Origin: Hymenobacter sp. 5317J-9
GTDB lineage: Bacteria > Bacteroidota > Bacteroidia > Cytophagales > Hymenobacteraceae
Assembly: GCF_022921075.1 (NCBI RefSeq)
Contig: NZ_CP095050.1
Span: 186,001-250,000, forward strand
DNA length: 64,000 bases
Direction of reading: 5' to 3'
The notes under the pieces: generated by a model
Told to the model about the DNA's origin: nothing
The model's input: only the letters and a program-made list of their open reading frames with translations
Database searches by the model: none
Translations under genes and position numbers: made by a program
Part shown: piece by piece, positions 8,849-16,417 of the stretch
How the letters are laid out: the number at the start of each line of letters is the position of its first letter
Position numbering within the stretch: position 1 is the stretch's first letter

Positions 8849-9541
8849 ATGCTGAACCGAACTGAATTCCGCAAATTTGCCGTGCACGGCCAAGGCCTTA
8901 ATGGCCTGCGCGTCGACCATTACCTGAACCATGTCGAGGGGCTGGCCCGGCCTTACGTGCAGGGCATGACCCGCTCGGTTATTGAGGAGCGGCCCACGCG
9001 CTTCGCAGAAATCGACGTGTTTTCGCGCCTGATAATGGACCGCATCATCTTCCTGGGCCAGGCCGTCGACGACAACATTGCCAACATCATCAACGCCCAG
9101 TTGCTCTTTTTGGAGTCGGCCAACGCCAAGAAAGACATTCTGCTCTACATCAACTCGCCGGGCGGCTCGGTGTATGCGGGCCTAGGCATGTACGACACCA
9201 TGCAGTACGTGCGGCCCGACGTGGCCACCATCTGCACGGGGCTGGCGGCCAGCATGGGCGCGTTTCTGCTCTGTGGCGGTGCCCTCGGCAAACGCTCGGC
9301 CCTGCCCCACGCCCGCGTCATGATTCATCAGCCTTCGGGCGGCGTGCAGGGCCCGTCGGCCGACATCGAAATCACGGCCCGCGAGGTGGTGAAGCTGCGC
9401 CAGGAACTCTACGGCATCTACGCCGAGCGCACCGGCAAAACCTACCAGCAAATCCACGACGACTCGGACCGTGACTACTGGATGCGGGCGGATGAAGCCA
9501 AGGAATACGGGCTGATTGACGAGGTACTGACGCGGCAGTAG
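8849..9541 (+). CDS. clpP: ATP-dependent Clp protease proteolytic subunit
   Basis: Serine peptidase core of the Clp protease, which forms tetradecamers with ClpX or ClpA in the cytoplasm. Numbered from the ATG at 8849 (230 aa), the catalytic triad is Ser135 (GLAASMGAF), His160 (MIHQPSGG) and Asp209 (DRDYWM), with the same 25- and 49-residue spacings as in E. coli ClpP. It carries about 38 extra N-terminal residues before the conserved body, as in several Bacteroidota ClpP proteins. A start 27 bp upstream would add a Phe/Pro-rich stretch of no family character. No clpX follows; the next gene is a metal exporter. Confidence 0.95.
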   Translation: MLNRTEFRKFAVHGQGLNGLRVDHYLNHVEGLARPYVQGMTRSVIEERPTRFAEIDVFSRLIMDRIIFLGQAVDDNIANIINAQLLFLESANAKKDILLYINSPGGSVYAGLGMYDTMQYVRPDVATICTGLAASMGAFLLCGGALGKRSALPHARVMIHQPSGGVQGPSADIEITAREVVKLRQELYGIYAERTGKTYQQIHDDSDRDYWMRADEAKEYGLIDEVLTRQ

Positions 9542-9615
9542 TAAGCCTACAGACCTGCCAATGCACCCAATACGGCCGGATTACGTTCTCCGCATAGCGC
9601 CAACGCTTTCCTGCC

Positions 9616-10578
9616 ATGCCCCACGACCACGCCCACGCCGGCCACCAGCACGCCGCCCCGCCGCCCGGCGGCGGCTTTAATGCCGCCTTCGCCATTGGCA
9701 TTGCTCTGAACCTGGTTTTTGTAGTAGCCGAAACCGTGGGCGGCCTCTGGGCCAATTCCGCCGCCCTGCTCTCCGACGCCGGCCACAACCTGAGCGACGT
9801 GCTCAGCCTGGCCCTGGCCTGGGGCGCGGCCTGGCTGGCGGGGCGCCCGGCCACCCGGCGCTACACGTTTGGCTACCGCGGCGCCACCATTCAGGCGGCG
9901 CTGCTGAACACGGCCCTGCTCTACGCCGCACTGGGCTTCATTCTGTGGGAAACCATCGACCACCTGCGCCACCCCGAGCCCGTGAACGGCCGCTGGGTGA
10001 TGTTTCTCGCAGGCATTGGCATCCTCATCAACGGCGTCACGGCTCTGCTTTTCCGCAGCGGGCAGAAGGGCGACGTGAACGTGCGCGGCGCCTACCTGCA
10101 CATGCTCACCGATGCGCTGGTGAGCGTGGGCGTGGTGGCGGGCGGCGGCCTGGTGCTGCTCACGGGCTGGGCCTGGCTCGACCCGGTTATCAGCTTTATC
10201 ATTCTGGCCATCATTGCCTATAGCTCCTGGGGCCTGTTGCGCGACAGTCTGCGCCTGGGCCTGCAGGCCGTGCCCGACGGCATCGACCCCGAAGCTGTGC
10301 ACAACTACTTGTTGCAGCAGCCCGAAGTGCAGTCGGTGCACGACCTGCACATCTGGAGCCTCAGCAGCTCGGGGCACGACGCGGCCCTCATGGCTCACCT
10401 CGTGCGGCCCGGCGGCGCCGATGCCCAGTGGCTGGCCGCCCTCTCCAAGGGGTTGGAAGAGGAATTCCACATTCACCACAGCACGGTGCAGGTGGAAGAC
10501 GGCCCCACGCCCGGCGGCTGCCACAGCGGCTGCAACGACCCCAAAGGCACGGCCGAAGCGCTGTTAACGCATCAGTAA
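9616..10578 (+). CDS. Cation diffusion facilitator, zinc/cadmium efflux
   Basis: Inner-membrane divalent metal/proton antiporter, 320 aa, CzcD/ZitB type. The His-rich N-terminus (HDHAHAGHQH) precedes six membrane helices. The transport site is visible as D54/H57/D61 in SDAGHNLSD and H162/D166 in HMLTDAL. The cytoplasmic C-terminal domain has HDLHIWSLSSSGH, and the tail CHSGC adds further ligands. It probably lowers cytoplasmic zinc, cadmium or cobalt; which metal cannot be told. It is followed at 46 bp by an MFS gene on the same strand. Confidence 0.92.
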   Translation: MPHDHAHAGHQHAAPPPGGGFNAAFAIGIALNLVFVVAETVGGLWANSAALLSDAGHNLSDVLSLALAWGAAWLAGRPATRRYTFGYRGATIQAALLNTALLYAALGFILWETIDHLRHPEPVNGRWVMFLAGIGILINGVTALLFRSGQKGDVNVRGAYLHMLTDALVSVGVVAGGGLVLLTGWAWLDPVISFIILAIIAYSSWGLLRDSLRLGLQAVPDGIDPEAVHNYLLQQPEVQSVHDLHIWSLSSSGHDAALMAHLVRPGGADAQWLAALSKGLEEEFHIHHSTVQVEDGPTPGGCHSGCNDPKGTAEALLTHQ

Positions 10579-10624
10579 GCGCACAGAAGACGTCCGCAGG
10601 CGAAAGTTGGTGCTACATTTCGCC

Positions 10625-11863
10625 ATGCAAGCTTCCTCTTCTGGTAAAACCGGACTCTTTTCCGCGGCCGTCATTGTGGCCGCTCTCGGCTACTTCGTTG
10701 ACATATACGACCTTATCCTGTTCAGCATTGTCCGCGTTCAGAGCCTGACGGAGCTGGGCGTGGCGCCGGGCACGCCCGAAATGACCAACCAGGGCCTGTT
10801 CCTCATCAACATGCAAATGGGCGGCATGCTGCTCGGCGGCATTTTGTGGGGCATTCTGGGCGATAAGCGGGGACGGCTGTCGGTACTGTTCGGTTCCATT
10901 CTGCTGTATTCGCTGGCCAACATCGCCAACGGCTTCGTCACCACCATCGACCAATACGCCTGGCTGCGGCTCATTGCCGGCATCGGCCTGGCCGGCGAGT
11001 TGGGCGCGGGCATCACGCTGGTCAGCGAAAGCCTCTCGAAGGAGCAGCGTGGCTACGGCACCATGATAGTGGCCACCGTGGGCGTGAGCGGGGCCATGCT
11101 GGGCTACTGGGTGGCCAAGTTTGGCTGGCGCCCGGCCTACTTTGTGGGCGGCGGGCTGGGCCTGGCCCTGCTGGTGCTGCGCGTGAGCGTGTTCGAGTCG
11201 GGCATGTTTCAGCAGGTGCAGGCCCAGACCGAGGTGGTGCGCGGCAATTTCCTGAGCTTGTTCACCAACCCCGCGCGCCTGGGCAAGTACCTGCGCGTGC
11301 TGCTGATTGGGGTGCCGCTGTGGTTTGTGGTGGGCATTCTGGTGACGCTGGCGCCGGAGTTTGGCAAGGCCCTGGGCATCAGCGGCAACGTAGAGGCGGG
11401 GCTGGCCGTGTTCTGGTGCTACTTCGGGCTGGTGTTTGGCGACTTCGCCTCCGGGGCGCTCAGCCAGCTGTGGCATTCCCGCAATAAGGCGCTGAAAGTG
11501 TTTCTGGGCTTCTGTGCCACGCTGGTGGGCGTGTATCTGTTTGGGGTGAAGGGCGCTACGCCCACCGTCTTCTACGCCGTGTGCTTTGTGCTGGGCGTGT
11601 CGGTGGGCTTCTGGGCGCTATTTGTGACGGTGGCCGCCGAGCAGTTTGGCACCAATCTGCGGGCCACCGTGGCCACCACCGCGCCCAATTTCGCCCGCGG
11701 CGCCGTGGTGGGCCTGGTGCCCGCCTTCAAGGCCCTGAGCGGGGCACTGGGTTTTATTCCGGGGGCGGCCGTGCTGGGCGGCCTCACGCTGGTGGTGGCC
11801 TTCTGGGCCGTGAGCACCCTGCCCGAGAGCTACGGCAAGGACCTGGATTATGTGGAAGAATAA
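10625..11863 (+). CDS. MFS transporter
   Basis: Twelve-helix major facilitator superfamily permease of about 412 aa in the inner membrane. The loop between helices 2 and 3 has the MFS signature (GDKRGRLSVL), and its counterpart motif ESLSKEQRGYG follows helix 5. The pattern is nearest to metabolite:proton symporters (sugar or carboxylate type). The substrate cannot be assigned. The ATG at 10625 is used; a TTG 18 bp upstream is less likely, and TACATTTC just before the ATG resembles a -7 box. No terminator is seen in the 89 bp that follow. Confidence 0.85.
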   Translation: MQASSSGKTGLFSAAVIVAALGYFVDIYDLILFSIVRVQSLTELGVAPGTPEMTNQGLFLINMQMGGMLLGGILWGILGDKRGRLSVLFGSILLYSLANIANGFVTTIDQYAWLRLIAGIGLAGELGAGITLVSESLSKEQRGYGTMIVATVGVSGAMLGYWVAKFGWRPAYFVGGGLGLALLVLRVSVFESGMFQQVQAQTEVVRGNFLSLFTNPARLGKYLRVLLIGVPLWFVVGILVTLAPEFGKALGISGNVEAGLAVFWCYFGLVFGDFASGALSQLWHSRNKALKVFLGFCATLVGVYLFGVKGATPTVFYAVCFVLGVSVGFWALFVTVAAEQFGTNLRATVATTAPNFARGAVVGLVPAFKALSGALGFIPGAAVLGGLTLVVAFWAVSTLPESYGKDLDYVEE

Positions 11864-11952
11864 ACCTGCTGAAAATCAATAAATAACCAACTTACGCTCA
11901 GGGCCTGCGTTTGAAGGTGCAGTCAGCCGTTGGCTGGCCGTAACCCCTTCCC

Positions 11953-12356
11953 ATGAAAAGCCTACTCTTCGGCGCAGTCCTTGTGGCGGCCCTCACCGCC
12001 ACCTCCCTCGCCCACGCCCAAACCGCGCCCGCTCCCGCGCCCGACCCGGCCGCGCCCGCTCTCACCCCGAGCAGCAAGCCCAGCGCGCCGCCGATGCCAA
12101 GGCCACCTACGACGCTCAGAAGCAGCAAAGCAATAGCAGTGACCAAGCCGTGCGCGACAGCCGCACCCAGCTCAAGGAAAACGCCAGCCAACAAAGCGAC
12201 CTCAAGCGCCAGCTGAAAGAGCAGCGCGCCGCCGAAAAAGCCCAGAAAGCCCAGCTGAAAGAGCAGCGCCGCACCGCCAGCGAAGCCAAGAAGCAGGAGC
12301 GCGCCGCCCGCGCCATGGCCAAAGCTGAAAAGCAGCGCGCCAAGGAAATGAAGTAA
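11953..12356 (+). CDS. Small exported coiled-coil protein, split by a frameshift
   Basis: The first frame encodes a clear signal peptide (MKSLLFGAVLVAALTATSLA, cut near AHAQ) and then becomes low-complexity Pro/Ser. A second frame, open from before the same point, encodes HPEQQAQRAADAKATYDAQK and a Lys/Glu/Ala-rich helical tail ending EKQRAKEMK. Joining the two needs a -1 shift near 12040-12066 and gives one exported coiled-coil protein of about 133 aa. A single lost C in CCCGCTCTCACCCC would explain it. It may be an assembly error, a decayed gene or, less likely, programmed slippage. A good terminator follows. The function is unknown. Confidence 0.6.
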
Positions 12357-12384
12357 ACGCGCAGTCACTACGTCGTATTCGTGG

Positions 12385-12416
12385 AAAACTCCGGCTCCGG
12401 CCGGAGTTTTCTTTTG
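12385..12416 (+). terminator. Rho-independent terminator
   Basis: AAAACTCCGG, a 6-nt loop, CCGGAGTTTT, then CTTTTG. It ends the transcript of the coiled-coil protein. Confidence 0.85.
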
Positions 12417-12470
12417 CCCCATTCCAGTCCTCACCCCCTACTTTCACCTCTTCAAATACCCTGCTCCCGT

Positions 12471-12917
12471 ATGGCCACGCCCACCAAAAACACCGCCATG
12501 TATTACCCGTGGCACCACTTTGTGCTGCTGCCGCTGGCCTTGCTCATGGCTGGCTACGCCGTGCTGCGCTACACCAAAGTGGCCGGCGACGACGACCAGA
12601 TAGCCCGGCTGTGGTTCACGGTGGCAGCACTGGCCGTCATCGGCCTCGGGGTGCTCCTGATGCTGCGCCAGCACTACGCCCTGCAGCTGCAGGACCGCAT
12701 TTGCCGGCTCGAAGTGCGCCAGCGCTACTTTGAAGTGAGCGGCCAGCGTTTCGCTCCGCTCGAAAAGCAGCTCACCCTCAGCCAAATCTTGAGCCTGCGC
12801 CTGGCCGGCGACGCCGAGCTGCCCGCCCTGGCCCAGGCCGCTGCGACGGAAAAGCTTTCGCCAAAAGACATTCAGGCCCGTATTACCGATTTTCAGTTCG
12901 ACGCCATGCGCGTGTGA
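12471..12917 (+). CDS. DUF6526-like membrane protein
   Basis: 148 aa. After a short N-terminal segment with YYPWHHFVLLPLALL there are two membrane helices (about 16-36 and 48-66). A cytoplasmic tail follows, with LRQHYALQLQDRICRLEVRQ and ending near FDAMRV. This arrangement matches the Bacteroidota family DUF6526 as I remember it, whose role is unknown. The ATG at 12471 begins the recognisable protein; the frame is open further upstream, but that part overlaps the terminator. A 38-bp inverted repeat starts 3 bp after the stop. Confidence 0.75.
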   Translation: MATPTKNTAMYYPWHHFVLLPLALLMAGYAVLRYTKVAGDDDQIARLWFTVAALAVIGLGVLLMLRQHYALQLQDRICRLEVRQRYFEVSGQRFAPLEKQLTLSQILSLRLAGDAELPALAQAAATEKLSPKDIQARITDFQFDAMRV

Positions 12918-12919
12918 TT

Positions 12920-13023
12920 CAATGGGTGAATGGGCGAAGGAGCGAATGGGTGAATGATTTTCACCTTCCAGTCTGCGCCTCCGATTCATTCACCCATTCA
13001 CTCCTTCGCCCATTCACCCATTG
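12920..13023. repeat. Inverted repeat, family E, abutting a start codon
   Basis: The arms 12920-12957 and 12986-13023 pair over 38 bp with one mismatch; the core is GGGTGAATGGGCGAAGGAGC. It begins just after the DUF6526-like stop and ends 4 bp before the DUF4286 start codon, so in a read-through mRNA the hairpin would sit directly against the ribosome-binding region. Confidence 0.9.
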
Positions 13024-13027
13024 CCCC

Positions 13028-13330
13028 ATGATTCTCTACAACGTCACCAGCAGCATTGAGCCCTCCGTGGCCGACGAATGGCTGGATTACATGCGCACCA
13101 CCCACATGCCCGAGGTGATGGAAACCGGCTTTTTCCTCAAAAGCCAGCTCTGCCGCCTGCTCAATGAGGAAAACGACGGCATCACCTACGCCGCCCAGTA
13201 CTACTGCCTGAGCGTGGAGCAGTTGGAGCAGTACCAGGAGTTGTGCGCCCCGGCCCTGCGCGCCGACATGGAAAAGCATTTTGCCGGCCGGTACGTCTCG
13301 TTCCGCACCGTGCTCGAAGTGGTGGAATAG
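13028..13330 (+). CDS. DUF4286 family protein
   Basis: 100 aa soluble protein of the Bacteroidota family DUF4286, whose function is unknown. Family hallmarks are visible: MILYNVT at the start, EWLDYMRTTHMPEVMETG, the strand YAAQYYCLS, and the tail FAGRYVSFRTVLEVVE. The fold resembles ferredoxin-like (dimeric alpha/beta barrel) small proteins. The ATG at 13028 is chosen because it begins the conserved core; the upstream in-frame extension is only translated inverted repeat. Confidence 0.85.
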   Translation: MILYNVTSSIEPSVADEWLDYMRTTHMPEVMETGFFLKSQLCRLLNEENDGITYAAQYYCLSVEQLEQYQELCAPALRADMEKHFAGRYVSFRTVLEVVE

Positions 13331-13393
13331 ACTGCGGTGGCGCAGCGGCCAGCGGGCACGAAAACGCCTTCAGTGCTGTTAAAAATGCACTGT

Positions 13394-13981
13394 ATGAAAA
13401 ACATCATCTTCTTCGGCGACAGTCTCACTGCGGGTCACGGCCTGCGCGCCAGCGAAAGTTTCCCCGCCCTGCTTCAGCAGCGCCTCGACGAGCAACACCT
13501 TCCTTATAAAGCCTACAACTACGGCGTGAGCGGCGAAACCAGCGCCGGCGGCCGCCAGCGCCTGGCCTCCGTGCTGGCCCGCCACCCCGTCGACGTGTTC
13601 GTGCTGGCCCTCGGGGCTAACGACGGCATCCGCGGCATTCCGGTGCGCGAAACCACCCAGAACCTGCAGTTTATCATCGACGCCGTGCGGCGCCAATATC
13701 CGGAAGCGCAGCTCGTGCTAGCCGGCCTGGAATTCCCCTTCGACCTGGGCCCGCTGGGCGGCCACCGCTTGGCGCACTACGCCACCGAGTTCAAGGCCCT
13801 GTTCCGGACCTTGGCCGAGAAAAACAGCCTGCCTTTCGTGCCCTTCCTGCTGCAGGGCGTGCTGGGCCGCCGCGAGCTCAACCTCCCCGATGGCGTGCAC
13901 CCCAACCCGGCTGGCCAAAAAATCCTGGCCGAGAACGTGTGGCAGGTGCTGGGCCCGCTGCTCAGGCAGCCGGTTTTGTAA
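13394..13981 (+). CDS. SGNH/GDSL esterase, TesA-like arylesterase
   Basis: Hydrolase of the SGNH family (lysophospholipase L1/arylesterase group), 195 aa. All four blocks are present: Ser10 in FFGDSLTAG, Gly47 in YGVSGET, Asn76 in LGANDGI, and the Asp166/His169 pair in LPDGVHPN. E. coli TesA is periplasmic, but this protein has no clear signal peptide from the ATG at 13394, so it may be cytoplasmic. The substrate is unknown. It is convergent with the DUF72 gene, with a palindrome between them. Confidence 0.87.
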   Translation: MKNIIFFGDSLTAGHGLRASESFPALLQQRLDEQHLPYKAYNYGVSGETSAGGRQRLASVLARHPVDVFVLALGANDGIRGIPVRETTQNLQFIIDAVRRQYPEAQLVLAGLEFPFDLGPLGGHRLAHYATEFKALFRTLAEKNSLPFVPFLLQGVLGRRELNLPDGVHPNPAGQKILAENVWQVLGPLLRQPVL

Positions 13982-13992
13982 CCCTACTCGTT

Positions 13993-14074
13993 TGTCATCC
14001 CGAGCGCAGCGAAGGACCTTATTACGCCAGAACTTTCTAACGTGATAAGGTCCTTCGCTGCGCTCTGGATGACA
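13993..14074. repeat. REP-like palindrome, family B
   Basis: The arms 13993-14022 and 14044-14074 form a long imperfect hairpin with core GAGCGCAGCGAAGGACCTTA. It lies between the convergent esterase and DUF72 genes. A second member lies at 43815-43903. Confidence 0.88.
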
Positions 14075-14099
14075 GGTGGTTAACGGATGTTACTGTTCC

Positions 14100-15020
14100 T
14101 CAAAACCCAAACAAATTTCCCTGCACCGGCTGCGGGATGATGAAGGGTGGCGGCACGGCAATGCCCGTGAGCAGGCGTATTTTTTCCAGAAAGTATTGGG
14201 CGAAGACCGGCGCGTGGCGCACGTCTTTCTGGTGGATGAAGAAATAGATGTCGTGCACGCCCTGGGCCACCCAGGCGGCCAGGCGCTCGGCCCAGGCGTC
14301 GGCGCGCTGGTAGTCGGTGCTGTGCAGGCCGTGGCCGTTGAAGCGAATGAAGGCCACCGACGTGGTGAGGCGCATGGGCAGCACGTCGCGCCGGCCGGCC
14401 ACGTCGGTTATCACCAGCGTTTTGTTGAGGGCTTCGAAGGTGGCGAATACGGCATCGGCCAGCACCGGGTCGGAGTACCAGCGCGGGTGGCGCAGCTCTA
14501 CCGCCAGCGGCACCGACTCCGGAAAGTCGAGCAGAAACCGTTCCAGCCGCGGCAGGTGCTCGGGGCCAAAATGGGGCGGCAGCTGCAGAAAAGCCCAGCC
14601 CAGGTTCTCTTCCAGCGCCGCGAAGGCCCGCTCCATGGGCACCACCAGGTCGTCGGCCTGAAACAGCTCCCGCTCGTGGCTGATGCTGCGCGGCAGCTTG
14701 GGGCAAAACTTAAAATTGGGGCCCACGGCCTCGCGCCAGCGCCGCACCGTGCCCGCATCGGGAATGCGGTAGTGCGTGGTATTCAGCTCGATGCTGTTGA
14801 ACTGCTGCGCGTAGTAGTGCAGGTAGTCGGGCTCCTTGATGCCGGCCGGGAAATAGCTGCCCAGCCATTCCTTATTGGTCCAAATGGGGCAGCCCACGTG
14901 CAAACGAGCGGGCGCGGGCTGCGCAGGACGGGCCCGGGCCAGCACGCGGGCGGTTTCGGGGTGGTCGGGCGGCAGCCGAAAATCAACGTAGCGTAAGTCG
15001 GGCAGACGGCCGAAATCCAT
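14100..15020 (-). CDS. DUF72 family protein (YecE-like)
   Basis: 306 aa protein of the DUF72 family, a TIM-barrel fold whose biochemical role is not firmly known. Hallmarks are GCPIWTNKEWLGSYFP near residue 43, FNSIELNTTHYRIP, FCPKLPRSISHE, LPLAVELRHPRW-like and the C-terminal VHDIYFFIHQKD. The ATG at 15020 lies four bases after a -7 box; an in-frame extension upstream of the promoter is not expected to be translated. It stands alone, convergent with the SGNH esterase. Confidence 0.88.
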   Translation of the reverse strand: MDFGRLPDLRYVDFRLPPDHPETARVLARARPAQPAPARLHVGCPIWTNKEWLGSYFPAGIKEPDYLHYYAQQFNSIELNTTHYRIPDAGTVRRWREAVGPNFKFCPKLPRSISHERELFQADDLVVPMERAFAALEENLGWAFLQLPPHFGPEHLPRLERFLLDFPESVPLAVELRHPRWYSDPVLADAVFATFEALNKTLVITDVAGRRDVLPMRLTTSVAFIRFNGHGLHSTDYQRADAWAERLAAWVAQGVHDIYFFIHQKDVRHAPVFAQYFLEKIRLLTGIAVPPPFIIPQPVQGNLFGF

Positions 15021-15024
15021 GGGG

Positions 15025-15032
15025 CAAAGGTA
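15025..15032 (-). promoter_or_regulatory. Bacteroidota -7 box of the DUF72 gene
   Basis: On the minus strand TACCTTTG ends four bases before the ATG, the same spacing as at the methyltransferase (1098) and the second TonB-domain gene (19876). A leaderless mRNA is likely. Confidence 0.6.
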
Positions 15033-15367
15033 GCGCTTGGGGTGGAGCGGGCAGGCACTGCGCTTACGAAAAAACGGGGACTTTTGCAACCGGGCTTCGA
15101 AGAAGGCGGCGCTCCGAATGCCCGAATTTTATACCCGTCGCATAATCTAATTTTTGCACCTGCGCAATGGGTTGGCCTCGTTTCAACAAAATATAGTTTG
15201 AGGCGACCTCAAGGCTACTTTCAAGGCCAACACGAAGATTAATTAAATGCAAGTTTTCTAAATAAAGGACAATTTTCGACCTAATTCAATTAGTAGACGG
15301 ATTGGAAACTTAGCATTCGCTTGGCGGGCTAGGCCTATGTTTGTTTTGCTCACCATCTGCAAAACGC

Positions 15368-16249
15368 ATGATTTTATTTCGTCCCTCGGTAGTACTCGTC
15401 CTTTCCAGTTGCTTCTTTTTTCTGCTGACTTTCCTGGGCGCCCCGGCGCACGCCACCACTGCCCGTGGCACCCGCAAAACAGCAATTTCTGCCCCCAGCG
15501 CCGCCGGCACCACGGTATTGCGCGGCCGGGCCTCCTGGTACGCGAGTAGCTTTCAGGGACGACGCACCACCAGCGGGGAGCGTTACAACCGTTTTAAGTA
15601 CACCTGCGCCCACAAAACCCTGCCTTTCGGCACCCGCCTGCGGGTCACCAATGTGAAGAACGGCAAGTCGGTGGTGGTGCGCGTGTCCGACCGTGGCCCC
15701 TTCCGCCACCAGCGCATTCTGGACCTGTCCGAAATTGCCGCCCGCCCGCTGGGCATCACCGAATGCGGCGCCGCCACCGTGGTGGCCGAAGTAGTGTCCG
15801 AAACCACGCCCCTGGGCCCCGCCACCACGCCCGACAACCTGGCCGCCCTCTACGCCGCCGACCCCAACCCCGACGCCGCTTTCACGACCTACCTGGTGCC
15901 CGCTGCGATTGACTCGGCTGCTTCGACCGTGAAGCCAGCGCTGGTGGCCGCATCGGCTACCCCCAAGGGCAAGGCCATCTCGCCGGCCGAAGCCGTGAAC
16001 TGCCCGGTGGGCTTCCTCATTCAGGCCGGCTCGTTTGTGGATGCCGCCAACGCCCAAGCCGTGCAGGCCCGCATCAAATCCCTGCTGCCCGACGTGAACG
16101 TGACCATTTCGCAGGAGCTGCTCGACGGCCGGCAGCGCAGCCGCGTGCTGGTGGGCAACTTCGGTGAAAAGCCAGAAGCCGAAGCCGTACGCCAGCAGAT
16201 GCTGGTGTGGGGCATTGGCGGGCTGGTGCGCGAAGTGGCGCTGCGGTGA
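15368..16249 (+). CDS. rlpA: RlpA-like septal lytic protein with SPOR domain
   Basis: Exported protein of 293 aa. An N-terminal signal segment is followed by the double-psi beta-barrel of RlpA (about 50-140), with GRASWYASSFQGRRTTSGE and the catalytic-type VSDRGPFRHQRILDLSEIAA. A linker leads to a C-terminal SPOR domain (about 215-293) that should bind denuded septal glycan. Where studied, RlpA is a lytic transglycosylase or a division-site protein. The ATG at 15368 leads straight into the hydrophobic core. The 275 bp upstream are AT-rich and probably hold its promoter. Confidence 0.88.
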   Translation: MILFRPSVVLVLSSCFFFLLTFLGAPAHATTARGTRKTAISAPSAAGTTVLRGRASWYASSFQGRRTTSGERYNRFKYTCAHKTLPFGTRLRVTNVKNGKSVVVRVSDRGPFRHQRILDLSEIAARPLGITECGAATVVAEVVSETTPLGPATTPDNLAALYAADPNPDAAFTTYLVPAAIDSAASTVKPALVAASATPKGKAISPAEAVNCPVGFLIQAGSFVDAANAQAVQARIKSLLPDVNVTISQELLDGRQRSRVLVGNFGEKPEAEAVRQQMLVWGIGGLVREVALR

Positions 16250-16251
16250 GG

Positions 16252-16408
16252 CAGTTGCTTGTTATTGGTTGTCTGTTGTTAGGCAGCAAGCGTAAAAAGC
16301 TGCCATAGACATTGACTATGAACTACCATATGAAGGCCAATTGGCGACATTGTCGTTAATTGGCCTTTGCTTTTGCTCAATGACCTGGCAACCGACAACA
16401 AGCAACTG
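16252..16408. repeat. Intergenic inverted repeat enclosing a terminator-like hairpin
   Basis: CAGTTGCTTGTT at 16252-16263 is mirrored by its exact complement at 16397-16408. Between them AAGGCCAATT (16333-16342) pairs with AATTGGCCTT (16358-16367) and is followed by TGCTTTTG, a plausible terminator for rlpA. Confidence 0.6.
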
Positions 16409-16417
16409 ACAACTAGT

